Part shown: positions 9,174 to 18,369 of the stretch, piece after piece
Numbering within the stretch: the stretch's first letter is position 1
Layout: each line of letters opens with the position of its first letter
Assembly: GCA_937976305.1 (NCBI GenBank)
Contig: CALJSB010000005.1
Span: forward strand, 25,414-89,413
Origin: an uncultured Acidimicrobiales bacterium
Lineage (GTDB): Bacteria; Actinomycetota; Acidimicrobiia; Acidimicrobiales; SZUA-35
DNA length: 64,000 nt
Reading direction: 5' to 3'
Translations under genes and position numbers: made by a program
The notes under the pieces: model-generated
Seen by the model: only the letters and a program-made list of their open reading frames with translations
Database searches by the model: none
What the model was told of the DNA's origin: nothing

Positions 9174-11432
9174 ATGGACGCTCCAGCAAGTGAAGATCTC
9201 GCCCTTGAAACGCCCGCCAATCGCCTGAAGGCCAGCCACGTGTGGCTTGCCGTTGGCGCTGGCATCGCTTTCGTGACGGTGCTCTCGGGCATTGCCGCGG
9301 CCGTTTTCAACTTCCACGACGACTCAGAGATTCAGCGCGAGCTGTTCGAGAACATCCCGTCGTCCTGGAAGCTCGCCTTCTACACCGTGATCCCGATCAT
9401 GCTGCTGTGGGGATCGGTGCAGATGTCGTACCGGGTCAAGAACTGGGAGCGGGGAGCACCAGACAACCGGGCCACGACACCGAAGAACTTCAAGCGTCGC
9501 CTGGCTGATTTCCGGGCCGGCATTTACATGCAGACGCTGATGCGTGAGCCGGGTGCGGGCATCATGCACGCCCTCATCTACTTCAACTTCTTGATCCTGC
9601 TCGCCGTCACCACGGTGCTCGAGATCAACCACCAGGTGCCCGAGTCGCTCAAGTTCCTCAACGGCAACACCTACAAGGCCTATGCCTTGATCGGTGACCT
9701 CGCAGGCGTCGGCTTCCTCGCCGGGATGGTGCTCGCCATCATGCGCCGGTATGGCCCGAAGAAGTGGCGGCCCTATCGCATCGCCATCAAGAGCCGACCC
9801 GAGCACGCCATCATCAACGGTGTCTTGTTCTCGATTGGATTCACCGGCTTCGCCGCCGAGGCCTTCCGTATCGCCGAGCAGGACTTTCCTGAGTTCGAGC
9901 GCTGGAGCGTCGTCGGCTACCCACTGGCACAGGTCGTCGATGGCCTCGGCAACACGTCTGGGTGGCATCAGTTCTGGTGGGCAGCACACGTGCTCACGTT
10001 TGTCGCCTTCCTGGCAATCATCCCCGGCACGATGATGCGTCACATGTTCACCTCACCGGCGAACATGTATCTCAAGGATCGCGAGCGTCCCAAGGGCGCC
10101 ATGCGGGCCATGCCCGACCTCGACAACACCGAACTCGAGACGTTTGGAGCATCCACCGTCGAGAACTTCACCTGGAAGCAGCTCATGGACACCGACGCAT
10201 GCACCATGTGCGGTCGCTGCACCTCCGTCTGCCCAGCGCACGCAACGGGCAAGCCACTTGATCCCCGAGAGATCGTGCTGAAGACCGGTGAGGTCATGGC
10301 CCGCAGCGGCACGCCGGGAGTGAGTCCACCGCTCGGCGTCGTGGCCGAAATCCAAGTCGAGTCCGACTCGGTCTTCGAACGCATCAGCACCGAAGAGGTG
10401 TGGGCCTGCACGAGCTGCAAGGCGTGTGACGAGATCTGTCCGGTCAACATCGAGATCCTCGACAAGATTCTCGACATGCGTCGCTACCTCACACTCATGG
10501 AAAGCGACTTCCCCACCGAGCTCGGTACAGCATTCCGAGCGATGGAAAATTCGTCGAACCCCTGGGGCATGAGCCAGAGCACGCGAGCCGACTGGGCGAA
10601 AGATCTCGACGTGCCCATCATCGACGGCTCCAGTCCACTCGATCACGAGTACCTCTACTGGGTTGGTTGCGCCGGCAGCTTCGACGACAAGAACCAGAAG
10701 GTCACCCAGTCGATGGCAAAGCTCCTCGACCGAGCCGACATCGATTTCGCGATTCTTGGCCCGTCGGAGCTTTGCACAGGCGACTCTGCTCGCCGTTCGG
10801 GCAACGAGTACCTCTACCAGATGCTGGCCAAGCAGAACGTCGAGACACTCAACGGCATTGGGGTCCAGAAGATCATCACGCAGTGCCCCCACTGCTTCAA
10901 CACACTCCAAAACGAGTATCCGCAGCTCGGTGGCAACTACGAAGTCGTCCACCACAGCCAATTCCTCGAGTGGCTCATCGATCAGGGCAAGCTCGACGTG
11001 TCGAGTGCGACCCTCGAGGAGCGGATCGTCTACCACGACAGCTGCTATCTCGGACGCCACAACGACGTCTACCTCTCCCCTCGCAACGTGATCGGTTCAC
11101 TCAAGGGTGTGCAGGTCGTCGAAGCTGGGCGAAACGGTACGCAAGGGATGTGCTGCGGCGCCGGAGGTGCCCGGATGTGGATGGAAGAAGACACCGGTTC
11201 GAAGGTCAACGACGAGCGATCACTCGAGCTCATCGACACCGGCGCCAGTCGGGTCGCGACAGCATGCCCCTTCTGCTACGTGATGATGGACGATGGCGTG
11301 AAGGGTCACGGCAAAGAAGAGTCAGACGTTCGTGTCGCCGACATCGCCATGCACGTACTCGAGGCGATTGAGAACGGCGAGGCCAACGAAGCAGCTGAAG
11401 CCGCCGCCCGTCGGGCTGAGATTGAAGGCTGA
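9174..11432 (+). CDS. Fused cytochrome b / HdrD-like Fe-S oxidoreductase
   Basis: The protein has 752 residues; ATG at 9174 is preferred over a TTG at 9162. Residues ~20-300 form a nitrate-reductase-gamma-like membrane domain with about five helices and several His that could bind heme b. Two 4Fe-4S motifs follow, CTMCGRCTSVCP and CTSCKACDEICP. The C-terminal half holds two CCG-type cysteine-rich regions, the first divergent (LCTGDSARRSG ... CPHC) and the second canonical (CCGAGGARMWME ... CPFC). Such fusions probably pass electrons between quinol and a soluble partner such as electron-transfer flavoprotein or a thiol/disulfide system. The actual donor is unknown, and no ETF or HdrA gene is nearby. 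Confidence 0.85.
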   Translation: MDAPASEDLALETPANRLKASHVWLAVGAGIAFVTVLSGIAAAVFNFHDDSEIQRELFENIPSSWKLAFYTVIPIMLLWGSVQMSYRVKNWERGAPDNRATTPKNFKRRLADFRAGIYMQTLMREPGAGIMHALIYFNFLILLAVTTVLEINHQVPESLKFLNGNTYKAYALIGDLAGVGFLAGMVLAIMRRYGPKKWRPYRIAIKSRPEHAIINGVLFSIGFTGFAAEAFRIAEQDFPEFERWSVVGYPLAQVVDGLGNTSGWHQFWWAAHVLTFVAFLAIIPGTMMRHMFTSPANMYLKDRERPKGAMRAMPDLDNTELETFGASTVENFTWKQLMDTDACTMCGRCTSVCPAHATGKPLDPREIVLKTGEVMARSGTPGVSPPLGVVAEIQVESDSVFERISTEEVWACTSCKACDEICPVNIEILDKILDMRRYLTLMESDFPTELGTAFRAMENSSNPWGMSQSTRADWAKDLDVPIIDGSSPLDHEYLYWVGCAGSFDDKNQKVTQSMAKLLDRADIDFAILGPSELCTGDSARRSGNEYLYQMLAKQNVETLNGIGVQKIITQCPHCFNTLQNEYPQLGGNYEVVHHSQFLEWLIDQGKLDVSSATLEERIVYHDSCYLGRHNDVYLSPRNVIGSLKGVQVVEAGRNGTQGMCCGAGGARMWMEEDTGSKVNDERSLELIDTGASRVATACPFCYVMMDDGVKGHGKEESDVRVADIAMHVLEAIENGEANEAAEAAARRAEIEG

Positions 11433-11474
11433 CCCGCCACCCCCGGCGTCCTCAGGTTTCGCCCCCCAAAATTT

Positions 11475-11515
11475 CATCCCCCCAAAGTTTGGGTTCTCCC
11501 CACATGTAGGGGGGA
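11475..11515. repeat. Palindromic cluster between the HdrD-like and GH1-like genes
   Basis: CCCAAAGTTTGGG at 11481-11493 is a perfect odd palindrome. It is followed by CCCC (11498-11501), a short spacer and a GGGGGG run (11509-11514), and the preceding bases repeat CCCCCCAAA. The cluster is 20-60 bases before the ATG of the GH1-like gene. It could be an operator or a weak terminator of the upstream gene; no T-tract follows. Confidence 0.35.
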
Positions 11516-11535
11516 TCGCAACCGACAATCACGAC

Positions 11536-12306
11536 ATGCAGAGACTCGCCGACAACATGCCAAAGGCTTCCGTCTCACGGTCGAATCGTCCCACTGGACT
11601 CATTCGCCCCGTGTGGCGAGACATCGGGCACGGTCTCGACGTGAGCGAGCATGTTCTCGATGATCACAGCCGGCAGGTCGACGCTCTTCTGTCTGAAGGT
11701 GTCGCCCCGGTCGTCTGTTTGTTTGAGGGCTCTCTGCCTGGTGAAGTTGCAACCTTCGGTGGATGGACCAACCGTCAAACCGTTGACCAATACCTCGACT
11801 TCGTGGCTGTCGTTGCGGCCCGTCTTGGAGACCGCGCCGAGCGGTTCGTCACCTTCGCCTCACCCGTGCGTTACCTCGACGAGATCTTTCGATCCGAGAA
11901 TCAGACGCTGCAGGACGCCGCCAGCAACGGCATGCTCGCCGCCGCTCACCACATTCTCCTGGCCCATGGCCGGGCCATCGACATGATCAAGGCCCACTCA
12001 CCGATGGCGCGGATCGGCATCGGCCTCGAACCGAACCCGACAAAGCCCGACCTCGCCGCATCAGACCTACTCGAAGAGGGTTGGGCTGACCGCTGGTTCC
12101 CTCACGCTCTGTCCTGGGGCACCTACCCGCCCGACGTCGTGAACGAGTTTGGTTGGGATCAAGGCATTGTCCGTCCCGGAGATGGTGCAATCATCTCCAA
12201 CCAACTCGACTTCATCGCCATCAACGCAGAGCATCGCCCCGGCGCGATGATCGACTTCCTCGCCCTCGAGTTCGGACACGATCGCTTCCACGTCCAGAAC
12301 TGCTGA
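11536..12306 (+). CDS. Truncated GH1 beta-glucosidase-like protein lacking catalytic Glu
   Basis: The chosen ATG at 11536 gives 256 residues; the frame is open further upstream but runs over the previous gene. Similarity to glycoside hydrolase family 1 is clear in the middle of the barrel: FGGWTNRQTVDQYLDFV, the HH...AHGRAIDMIK helix, DRWFPHALSWGTYP and LDFIAIN. Normal GH1 enzymes are about 450 residues. Here the N-terminal strands and everything after the NYY-equivalent (including the TENG nucleophile) are missing, and the acid/base motif NEP is replaced by ASP at residues 108-110 (Glu to Ser109). Hydrolase activity is therefore not expected. It may be a binding protein or a decayed gene. 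Confidence 0.7.
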   Translation: MQRLADNMPKASVSRSNRPTGLIRPVWRDIGHGLDVSEHVLDDHSRQVDALLSEGVAPVVCLFEGSLPGEVATFGGWTNRQTVDQYLDFVAVVAARLGDRAERFVTFASPVRYLDEIFRSENQTLQDAASNGMLAAAHHILLAHGRAIDMIKAHSPMARIGIGLEPNPTKPDLAASDLLEEGWADRWFPHALSWGTYPPDVVNEFGWDQGIVRPGDGAIISNQLDFIAINAEHRPGAMIDFLALEFGHDRFHVQNC

Positions 12307-12307
12307 G

Positions 12308-12874
12308 CTACGACTCGAAGTTCTCCCAGTAGCGGCTCGGGCGCGGCCCACTTTGGCCCTGATACTTCGAATTCAACGCGCTCGACCCGTAGGGGTTGTC
12401 AGCCTCGGTGGTCATCTGAATGAAGCTGATCTGACCGATCTTCATTCCTGGATAGAGCGTGATCGGCAGGCTGGCGACATTCGAGAACTCGAGTGTGAGC
12501 TGCCCATCCCACCCCGCGTCGACGAAACCAGCGGTGGTGTGGATCAACAGACCAAGGCGCCCAAGGCTCGACTTGCCCTCGATACGCCCCACCAAGTCTG
12601 ACGCAATGGCGACGCGCTCAAGCGTCGAGCCGAGCACGAACTCGCGGGGGTGAAGAATGAAGGGATCGTCGTCTGTGACCTCGACAAGTTCGGTGAGCTC
12701 TTCGATGTTTTGCTTGACGTCGATGTGGCCGAGCGTGTGGTTTCGGAACACACGGAAGTACCGATCGAGGCGTAGGTCAACGGAGCTCGGCTGCACCGCA
12801 GCCTCGTCGAATGGCTCGATGATGATGTCGCCGGATCCGACGCGCTCTTTGATCGTTCGGTCAGAAAGAATCAC
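12308..12874 (-). CDS. dcd: dCTP deaminase (possibly bifunctional deaminase/dUTPase)
   Basis: The GTG at 12874 gives MILSDRTIKERV, the family's usual start, and 188 residues; GTG at 12880 and TTG at 12898 are upstream alternatives. Conserved parts include QPSSVDLRLD, the EGKSSLGRLGL active-site stretch, HTTAGFVDAGWDGQLTLEFSN with the catalytic Glu, YPGMKIGQ and the C-terminal SKYQGQSGPRPSRYWENF. It deaminates dCTP to dUTP for dTMP synthesis. The sequence resembles the mycobacterial type that also hydrolyses dUTP to dUMP. It ends 2 bases from the convergent GH1-like gene. Confidence 0.94.
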   Translation of the reverse strand: MILSDRTIKERVGSGDIIIEPFDEAAVQPSSVDLRLDRYFRVFRNHTLGHIDVKQNIEELTELVEVTDDDPFILHPREFVLGSTLERVAIASDLVGRIEGKSSLGRLGLLIHTTAGFVDAGWDGQLTLEFSNVASLPITLYPGMKIGQISFIQMTTEADNPYGSSALNSKYQGQSGPRPSRYWENFES

Positions 12875-12904
12875 GGTCACGGAGGCTACCGCGACCAACG
12901 ACTG

Positions 12905-14248
12905 TCAGGACGATGAGAGTCGGTTGGGTTCTACCAGCTCAACCCAGGTGACTCCGGGTGTGAGCTCGATGATCGACCCATCAGCCGCTTGGAGCACCGC
13001 AGGATCGACGAGCCGTGGACGCACCCACTGGCCATCGATGCGCTTCCCGTCAGTGAACACGGTGACCGCTCCGGCCCCGGCCCAGACAAACTCGGGGATG
13101 ACCCCGCCGCCTGAATCGCGCAGGCCGGTGTCGAACGAGGGAACCTCGGCCACGATGACATTCGCGGCGGTTACGCGCTGGCCGGTGTCGGCAACGTGAG
13201 CGGACCCGTTCTGAGATCGCAACCACGTCGCGCCATCCCACGACCAGGCAGCTCGGGAGCCACCGAATCGCACGTTGACCGACGTCGTCGGCGTGCCGGG
13301 TGAAGCGACACCACTGGCTCGGTAATGGAACCACGCGGGTGGTGAACTGCCGGTGTTGTTGAAGCTGTTTACATCGGCGAACACGTTCGAAGGTGCCCGG
13401 CGACTGGATTCTCGCCAGAACCCGCCATTTCTGGAAGCGCTGAAGTTCTGGACCTCGCTACTCGACAGGATCACGTCATCGGTGATCTGGTTGGCTCCCG
13501 AATACACAAACGCCGGATCACCAAGGGCACTGATGAACGACACATCAGTGCTACGAGCTGAGCGGATCGGACCCACGGTGGCGTCGTTGGTGTGGAAAAT
13601 CGCGGCCAGACGCGTGACTCCACCTTCAACCTCTTGTTCGATCACGATGTCGGCCAGTGCCACGCCGGCCTGGGGGCGAGCCTTGCTCGAGTTGTCGATC
13701 TTGACCACCACGGCCGGACGGTGAGGAATCGATCCTGCAAGCCCTGTCAGCGGAGCGGTCCCTGGAGTCACAGAAGGAAGCGGAACGATCGTTTCAGACA
13801 GCACCTCGGTGAGCCCCCAGCCACCAACTGGTCCCTTGTAGCCGGCAGCGAACGGATCACCGGATGGGCCGGCAGGGGTTTCGGTCTGCGGTCCCTTGTT
13901 CTGGGACGCGATCGGACGCGACCCACTTGCGACTGGGTCGTCGGCCCCCGTCGTTGGTTCGGCCTGAGCGTCGGCTTGGGCGGACGGATCGGCAAAGCTC
14001 AACTCGCTCGGAATCTCAGGTGCCGGGTCGTCAGGAAAGCTCTGCTCATCGGCACCGTCATCTGCGCTGTCGTCGGTGCTGATCGGCTCGTCAGACATCA
14101 TCGTGGTCTCGGTGGCCGAGGCGTCGACAACGTCAGATTCCGCAGCGCTTGTCGCCTCCGGTGATGGCGAGCAGGCCGCAGCCACCAGCGAGACGGTGAG
14201 CGCAGCGACCATGGGCGCGCTGCGGATGTAGGGCGAACGAGAACTCAC
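12905..14248 (-). CDS. DUF3048-domain lipoprotein (YerB-like)
   Basis: The GTG at 14248 gives MSSRSPYIRSAPMVAALTVSLVAAAC, a lipoprotein signal peptide with its lipobox Cys, and 447 residues; an upstream TTG at 14281 is possible. A Ser/Thr/Asp/Glu/Pro-rich linker of ~100 residues is followed by the DUF3048 region, with PAVVVKIDNSSKARPQAGVALADIV and GGVTRLAAIFHTN ... VGPIRSARSTD. It is extracellular and membrane-tethered, and of unknown activity in the family. A membrane-anchored protein gene lies 61 bases upstream on the same strand. Confidence 0.88.
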   Translation of the reverse strand: MSSRSPYIRSAPMVAALTVSLVAAACSPSPEATSAAESDVVDASATETTMMSDEPISTDDSADDGADEQSFPDDPAPEIPSELSFADPSAQADAQAEPTTGADDPVASGSRPIASQNKGPQTETPAGPSGDPFAAGYKGPVGGWGLTEVLSETIVPLPSVTPGTAPLTGLAGSIPHRPAVVVKIDNSSKARPQAGVALADIVIEQEVEGGVTRLAAIFHTNDATVGPIRSARSTDVSFISALGDPAFVYSGANQITDDVILSSSEVQNFSASRNGGFWRESSRRAPSNVFADVNSFNNTGSSPPAWFHYRASGVASPGTPTTSVNVRFGGSRAAWSWDGATWLRSQNGSAHVADTGQRVTAANVIVAEVPSFDTGLRDSGGGVIPEFVWAGAGAVTVFTDGKRIDGQWVRPRLVDPAVLQAADGSIIELTPGVTWVELVEPNRLSSS

Positions 14249-14309
14249 CTGGTTCTTTCGGCCTATGCCGGCCGAAATCAACTGGTCAGGACAAGCTCAG
14301 CATCCGGCG

Positions 14310-15638
14310 TCAACCAACGCAGGCAGTTCCTCGCAACTCGAGCTCGGATGTATCGAGTTCGGATCGGTTGATGCCTTGCAGTTCGAATTGTCCGTTGACG
14401 ATACGGAAGCGCTCGCTGGTATGGAGGAATCGGGCGGGCTCGGTGCCCTGGATGGCTGAAGAAGCCGACATCACGATCTCGGTTTCGCCGACCACCTGCA
14501 GACATCGGTAACCCGACTCGACAATTTGGTCGCCCGATTGGGTCACTTGGCCGGCAACAACCCAACCGCAGCCTGACCGACTGAGGACGAGGTCGACATC
14601 TCCTGCCCCCGTTGTCATCGTCACAAAGATTTCGTTGAAGCCGTCTGCATCGAGATCGGCGACTCCCAACGTTCCGTCGACGACCGGAACCGCTTCGCTC
14701 AGACCTGATTGATAGGACGCTCCGCTGACGAGATCGGCCCGCACGAAGGTGACGCCATCACGTCGGCGGAAACTGAGAACGTCGCTCTGACCGTCGAGAT
14801 CGACATCGACGATTCGGTGTGTGATCAGCTCGCTGTCACCCAAGGTCGCTTCGCCAGCTACACACGCCGCTCGCTCGTTGGGTGGGAACACAGCGGGCCA
14901 ATCCAGCGGGTCAAAAATGACCTCGGGTGTGCAGTCGAAGCGACCCGCCGCTGCCGTGAGCTCGAACCGCGAGCCGTTCCACTCAGCCTCATGGCGGGTA
15001 CCACAGTCGGCACTGGCCCGGAATCGGTTCACCACGGTCATATTCCCGAGGTGATCGAGCGTGAGATCGCCCGAGATGTCACCCGCTTGTTCGATGACTC
15101 GTCCGGTCCGGTCATAGAGCTCGACGAGCAGTGGGCTGAGTTGCAACTCGCCATCGAGGAGCGCGACCTCGACCACCCGTGTGCGCCGAGCCTCACAACT
15201 GACAACGCCAACCCGAATCGTGGCCGGAAGATCAACCACCTGCACCGTCTCTGGCGGAGCAACCGAACCGCACAGTTGTTCGCGACGAGCCTGATCACTC
15301 ACGAGCACGGCGAGCTCTTCAGCGGACACATCGGTCGTTGAGGGGGCGGCCGCAGTGGTTGTTGTCGCGATCGTGGTGGACGTTGTAGTTGTGGGCTCAT
15401 CGAGCCGTTGGACGGTTCCTGCCACGGCAACACCATCAGACGCAGTCGCAACGTTGGCGTCACCGGCCTGACCCTCGCCGAATTGCGTTACCCACACGGC
15501 AAAGAGGCCGATGACCAGCAGCAGGCCGGCGATCGCTGCGACCCACTCCCCAACCGCAGGTCGTTCATCATCAAAGCCGGGGTCGTCATCACCGGAATCC
15601 TCGGCCCATGGGGGCTTCGATTGTCGGGGCGACGACAC
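14310..15638 (-). CDS. Membrane-anchored extracytoplasmic protein with FG-GAP-like repeats
   Basis: GTG at 15638 gives MSSPRQSKPPW and 442 residues; a TTG at 15710 would extend it by 24. A short cytosolic acidic segment precedes one membrane helix (VAAIAGLLLVIGLFAVWV), then a Thr-rich linker and a large extracellular domain. DVDLDGQSDVLSF and DLDADGFNEIFV are calcium-binding FG-GAP/VCBS-type loops, suggesting a partial beta-propeller. No catalytic motif is seen. It is probably co-transcribed with the DUF3048 lipoprotein. The start is uncertain because no good ribosome site precedes either candidate. Confidence 0.62.
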   Translation of the reverse strand: MSSPRQSKPPWAEDSGDDDPGFDDERPAVGEWVAAIAGLLLVIGLFAVWVTQFGEGQAGDANVATASDGVAVAGTVQRLDEPTTTTSTTIATTTTAAAPSTTDVSAEELAVLVSDQARREQLCGSVAPPETVQVVDLPATIRVGVVSCEARRTRVVEVALLDGELQLSPLLVELYDRTGRVIEQAGDISGDLTLDHLGNMTVVNRFRASADCGTRHEAEWNGSRFELTAAAGRFDCTPEVIFDPLDWPAVFPPNERAACVAGEATLGDSELITHRIVDVDLDGQSDVLSFRRRDGVTFVRADLVSGASYQSGLSEAVPVVDGTLGVADLDADGFNEIFVTMTTGAGDVDLVLSRSGCGWVVAGQVTQSGDQIVESGYRCLQVVGETEIVMSASSAIQGTEPARFLHTSERFRIVNGQFELQGINRSELDTSELELRGTACVG

Positions 15639-15749
15639 GGGGAAGATGATGCCAGAAAGCCATCCCGGTTCATACTCGCCCCTCCGATCAGATTGGACAC
15701 TACGACCCAATCTCGCCTCTGCGAGCTACGTACCGCCTACGTTGTGACC

Positions 15750-16310
15750 ATGAGTGACAATCTCCGTTCGTACACGAAAGCTCTTTACGCCCTCGACGGC
15801 GTCGTTCGCCGCGTCAAAGATGACGCTTGGGACAATCAGTCACCCAACGACGACTGGTCGGCCAAGGAGACCCTCGGGCATGTGATCTGGGGCGTCCGTC
15901 GAATGGCCAACGCCATGCGTGATGAGGGCCCACCGCCCGAACAACCCGAGGCTGAGGTAGCCGGCGAGTCGCCAGCCCTTGCCTGGGGTGAAGCGCTCGA
16001 TGATGTGATGGAGGCGCTCGACCAGCGTGGTGCCCTTACCAAGGTCGTGTCGACACCGTTCGGCGAGATGACCGTCGACGATGCGATCGGCATTCTGTTT
16101 GCCGACCCGCTCACCCACGCCTGGGACATCGCTAAGGCGGCGGGCATCACGCCAGCGCTTCCAGACGATCTCGCCCGAAAGGCGTTCAACATGCTCAACG
16201 CTGCCGGCGACGCGATTCGCGGGCCGGGCATGATGTCAGAAGCGATCGATGTCGAAGAAGCAGCCACTGATGCCGACAAGTTCATCGCTGTCACCGGACG
16301 CAAGCCCTAG
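15750..16310 (+). CDS. DinB/TIGR03086-type metal-binding protein
   Basis: The 186-residue protein starts at the ATG at 15750; longer readings of the frame run into the divergent gene. It is a four-helix-bundle protein of the mycothiol-dependent maleylpyruvate isomerase/DinB type: NQSPNDDWSAKETLGHVIWG includes a candidate metal-ligand His, and LFADPLTHAWDIAKAAG holds another. Members are metal-binding, and some use mycothiol. The substrate is unknown. It lies just upstream of tRNA-Gly. Confidence 0.78.
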   Translation: MSDNLRSYTKALYALDGVVRRVKDDAWDNQSPNDDWSAKETLGHVIWGVRRMANAMRDEGPPPEQPEAEVAGESPALAWGEALDDVMEALDQRGALTKVVSTPFGEMTVDDAIGILFADPLTHAWDIAKAAGITPALPDDLARKAFNMLNAAGDAIRGPGMMSEAIDVEEAATDADKFIAVTGRKP

Positions 16311-16372
16311 CTTCGCTCCCTCGCCACATGCCTTAGCCACACACGGGGCTCGCCGCTACTGTGGAGGGTCCT

Positions 16373-16446
16373 GCGGGTGTAGTTCAATGGTAGAACATCA
16401 GCTTCCCAAGCTGAATACGCGAGTTCGATTCTCGTCACCCGCTCCA
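16373..16446 (+). tRNA. tRNA-Gly (anticodon CCC)
   Basis: The acceptor GCGGGTG (16373-16379) pairs with CACCCGC (16436-16442), followed by discriminator T and an encoded CCA. The anticodon stem TCAGC/GCTGA encloses TTCCCAA, giving anticodon CCC for GGG codons. The T-arm contains the GTTCGATTC-type loop. Its 3' end is the likely attachment site for the following island-like region, though no second copy of the 3' end was found. Confidence 0.96.
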
Positions 16447-16504
16447 CACATATTCCCAGGTCGGCGCCTGTCGGACCGAACGCCCTGAATGATCAGCGCA
16501 GATT

Positions 16505-16525
16505 CGTGCCTAGAACGTGCCTAGA
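16505..16525 (+). repeat. Direct repeats GTGCCTAGA, left end of island
   Basis: CGTGCCTAGAA occurs twice head to tail (GTGCCTAGA at 16506-16514 and 16517-16525, period 11), 60-80 bases after tRNA-Gly. The same pair recurs at 19664-19683 with one change. The 11-base periodicity places both copies on the same helix face, as expected for cooperative protein binding. Confidence 0.65.
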
Positions 16526-16786
16526 CGGCGCTGGTCCGGCTCCAAAGTCGCTCCATGGCGAGACAGGAGCTCAGCATCATCCCTCAGGATTCCGATCGGT
16601 GTTCTGTTGTGAGGTCTGTGTACGGGTCGAGCGGTGACGGGCACCGGTTGCAACTGAGCAGCAGCGCTCCAGCAACCCCTGTGACAGACCACTGATTGCG
16701 ATCAGGAATCGTCATGGGACCACCCACCGCCAACTCAAGAGATCTTGCGAAATGGTCGATCACATCGGTACTTGAAAGAGGCAGTC

Positions 16787-17215
16787 GTGAACGTCTTCAC
16801 CAAATCATGCTTGTTCGGTGCCATTCTCGGAATCACCACCACAGCGTGTTGGGACCCTCCCCTGAGTGAGGACGCCATTCCCTCAGAATGCGAAGTTGCC
16901 GTGCAGATCGAGGGCAGGATCTTGAGCGACGAGCTATTCACCGTGAGCGAAGGCGAAGTCTTGGCTGTCAACATCGAGGATCAGCCACCGAGCGGCTTCG
17001 GAGTCGAACGACGAGTCGCCGCCTACCGAATCATCGATGCGTCCCTCGACAACTCGCAGGGCTACCCCGCACTGAGCACGACACCAGGTCAGTTCAACCA
17101 GCAGTACACATCCGAGTTCGGGCAACTGGTCACGATCGCCGTGCCACCAGGCGAATACGAACTGCACCCCGGCGCACTCACCGGCGGCACCGTCGGGACG
17201 TGCGATCAAGCTTGA
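16787..17215 (+). CDS. Small lipoprotein of unknown function
   Basis: The GTG at 16787, after AAAGAGG, gives 142 residues; an open frame from 16745 is longer but would put a charged stretch before the signal. MNVFTKSCLFGAILGITTTAC is a lipoprotein signal with Cys as the lipobox residue. The mature part is acidic, with VAVQIEGRILSDELFTVSEGEVLAV and a later VTIAVPPGEYELHPG, which looks like a beta-sandwich. No family was recognised. It is the first gene of the island-like region. Confidence 0.6.
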   Translation: MNVFTKSCLFGAILGITTTACWDPPLSEDAIPSECEVAVQIEGRILSDELFTVSEGEVLAVNIEDQPPSGFGVERRVAAYRIIDASLDNSQGYPALSTTPGQFNQQYTSEFGQLVTIAVPPGEYELHPGALTGGTVGTCDQA

Positions 17216-17437
17216 TGGTCTGCGACAGGCAGTCTCAACTCGCCATCCCGGTCCGATAATCGGCTCCTGGCGCTTCGATTGGGGGGTACGTGCCGGTCGC
17301 TTGGCCCGAGACACCGCCCAAGTAGTCGCCTTGCCAACCTTGGCGTCCGCATACTCCCAGGTCAGAGCGGACAGATTCTCACCCAGTTGGTGCGAACGCC
17401 TCTGTCACAGCGGGACGAACGGTGACACGATCGCAGC

Positions 17438-18285
17438 ATGAGTGAGGGTCTCGAGCAGGCAGTAGATCGCTTCTTTCGACTGACTTCGGACAAGGGGATC
17501 GAGCGAATGCGCTGCGAGACCTCGGCCCGGCCGACTATCCCTACCCACAACCGCTCATGCCCATCGCCAACGCTGGCCTCGGGTTCCTCGTCATCGATCT
17601 CACCAGCGATGACCTCGTGCCAGCCGGCATGATCCATGAAGTGTGGGTGGACGAAGGCGTTTTCAAGCCCGTGGCCATGAATGTTGCTGGGATCTTCGAA
17701 GCAAGTTCAGATGCCATCGAGTCGGGATCTCCCGACGACCCGTACGCACCCATCGACTTCGACACACACCTTGTGCTCGATGGGGCAAGCAGCCATCAAG
17801 TCAAGAGGCTGCGTGGCCCCGGGGCGATCAGCGAATGGCCAAAACGATGGTTGGAGGCGCAAGGAATTTCAGACGACCAGTTCGCGCTGCGCGGCGCTAC
17901 CCACACAATCGCCGAGTTCGTCGAAGCCCGTCGCTATGGACCGGTCACCGGCACAGTCATCGCCAAAGGCGGCATCGGACATTGGATGGTCGGCGTCGGA
18001 TCCCGAATGGAGATCCGAGATGAGAGCGGATCCATGGAGGTCACAATCCCACCGACGGTTCTCGAACCAGGCCGGGGTTCAACCGCGTACTTCGAGTATG
18101 ACGTCACCGCGACCGCATGGACCGGGCCCGAACCCTCGATACGAGAACTCGATCAAGCTGGGTGTGACGTGACCAAGCTCGCCCTCCAGGGTCGCTTCGA
18201 CGAACTACGTAACCTGATTCCGAATCCTCGGCCCTACATCGAAGGCGCACAACCCATCACGGTCACCGCCAAGCGGCCCATCTGA
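17438..18285 (+). pseudogene. Frameshifted gene of unknown function (frame break at a G4 tract)
   Basis: Reading starts at ATG 17438 (MSEGLEQAVDRFFRLTSDKG) and fails after ~25 codons. The downstream open frame, ending at 18285, has no start before ATG 17557, yet reads smoothly back to the same place (DRANALRDLGPADYPYPQPL). One extra G in the GGGG at 17494-17497 would join them into a ~280-residue protein. The body contains VIDLTSDDLVPAGMIHEVWVDEG, a possible GIGHWMVGVG motif and a beta-rich C-terminus. Function unknown. It could be a real mutation, a sequencing or assembly error, or translation from 17557. Confidence 0.55.
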
Positions 18286-18369
18286 CCGAAGGACGGCGCC
18301 TCCAGGTACGTCACTCATCGCATGCGTTGCGCCTCGCATTGCTCGAGAGTGGGCGGGGTGCCCCACTGG

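Noticed and set aside
15408..15749. Upstream extension of the DinB-like protein
   Set aside because: It is antisense to the membrane-anchored gene; homology begins at MSDNLRSYTKAL.
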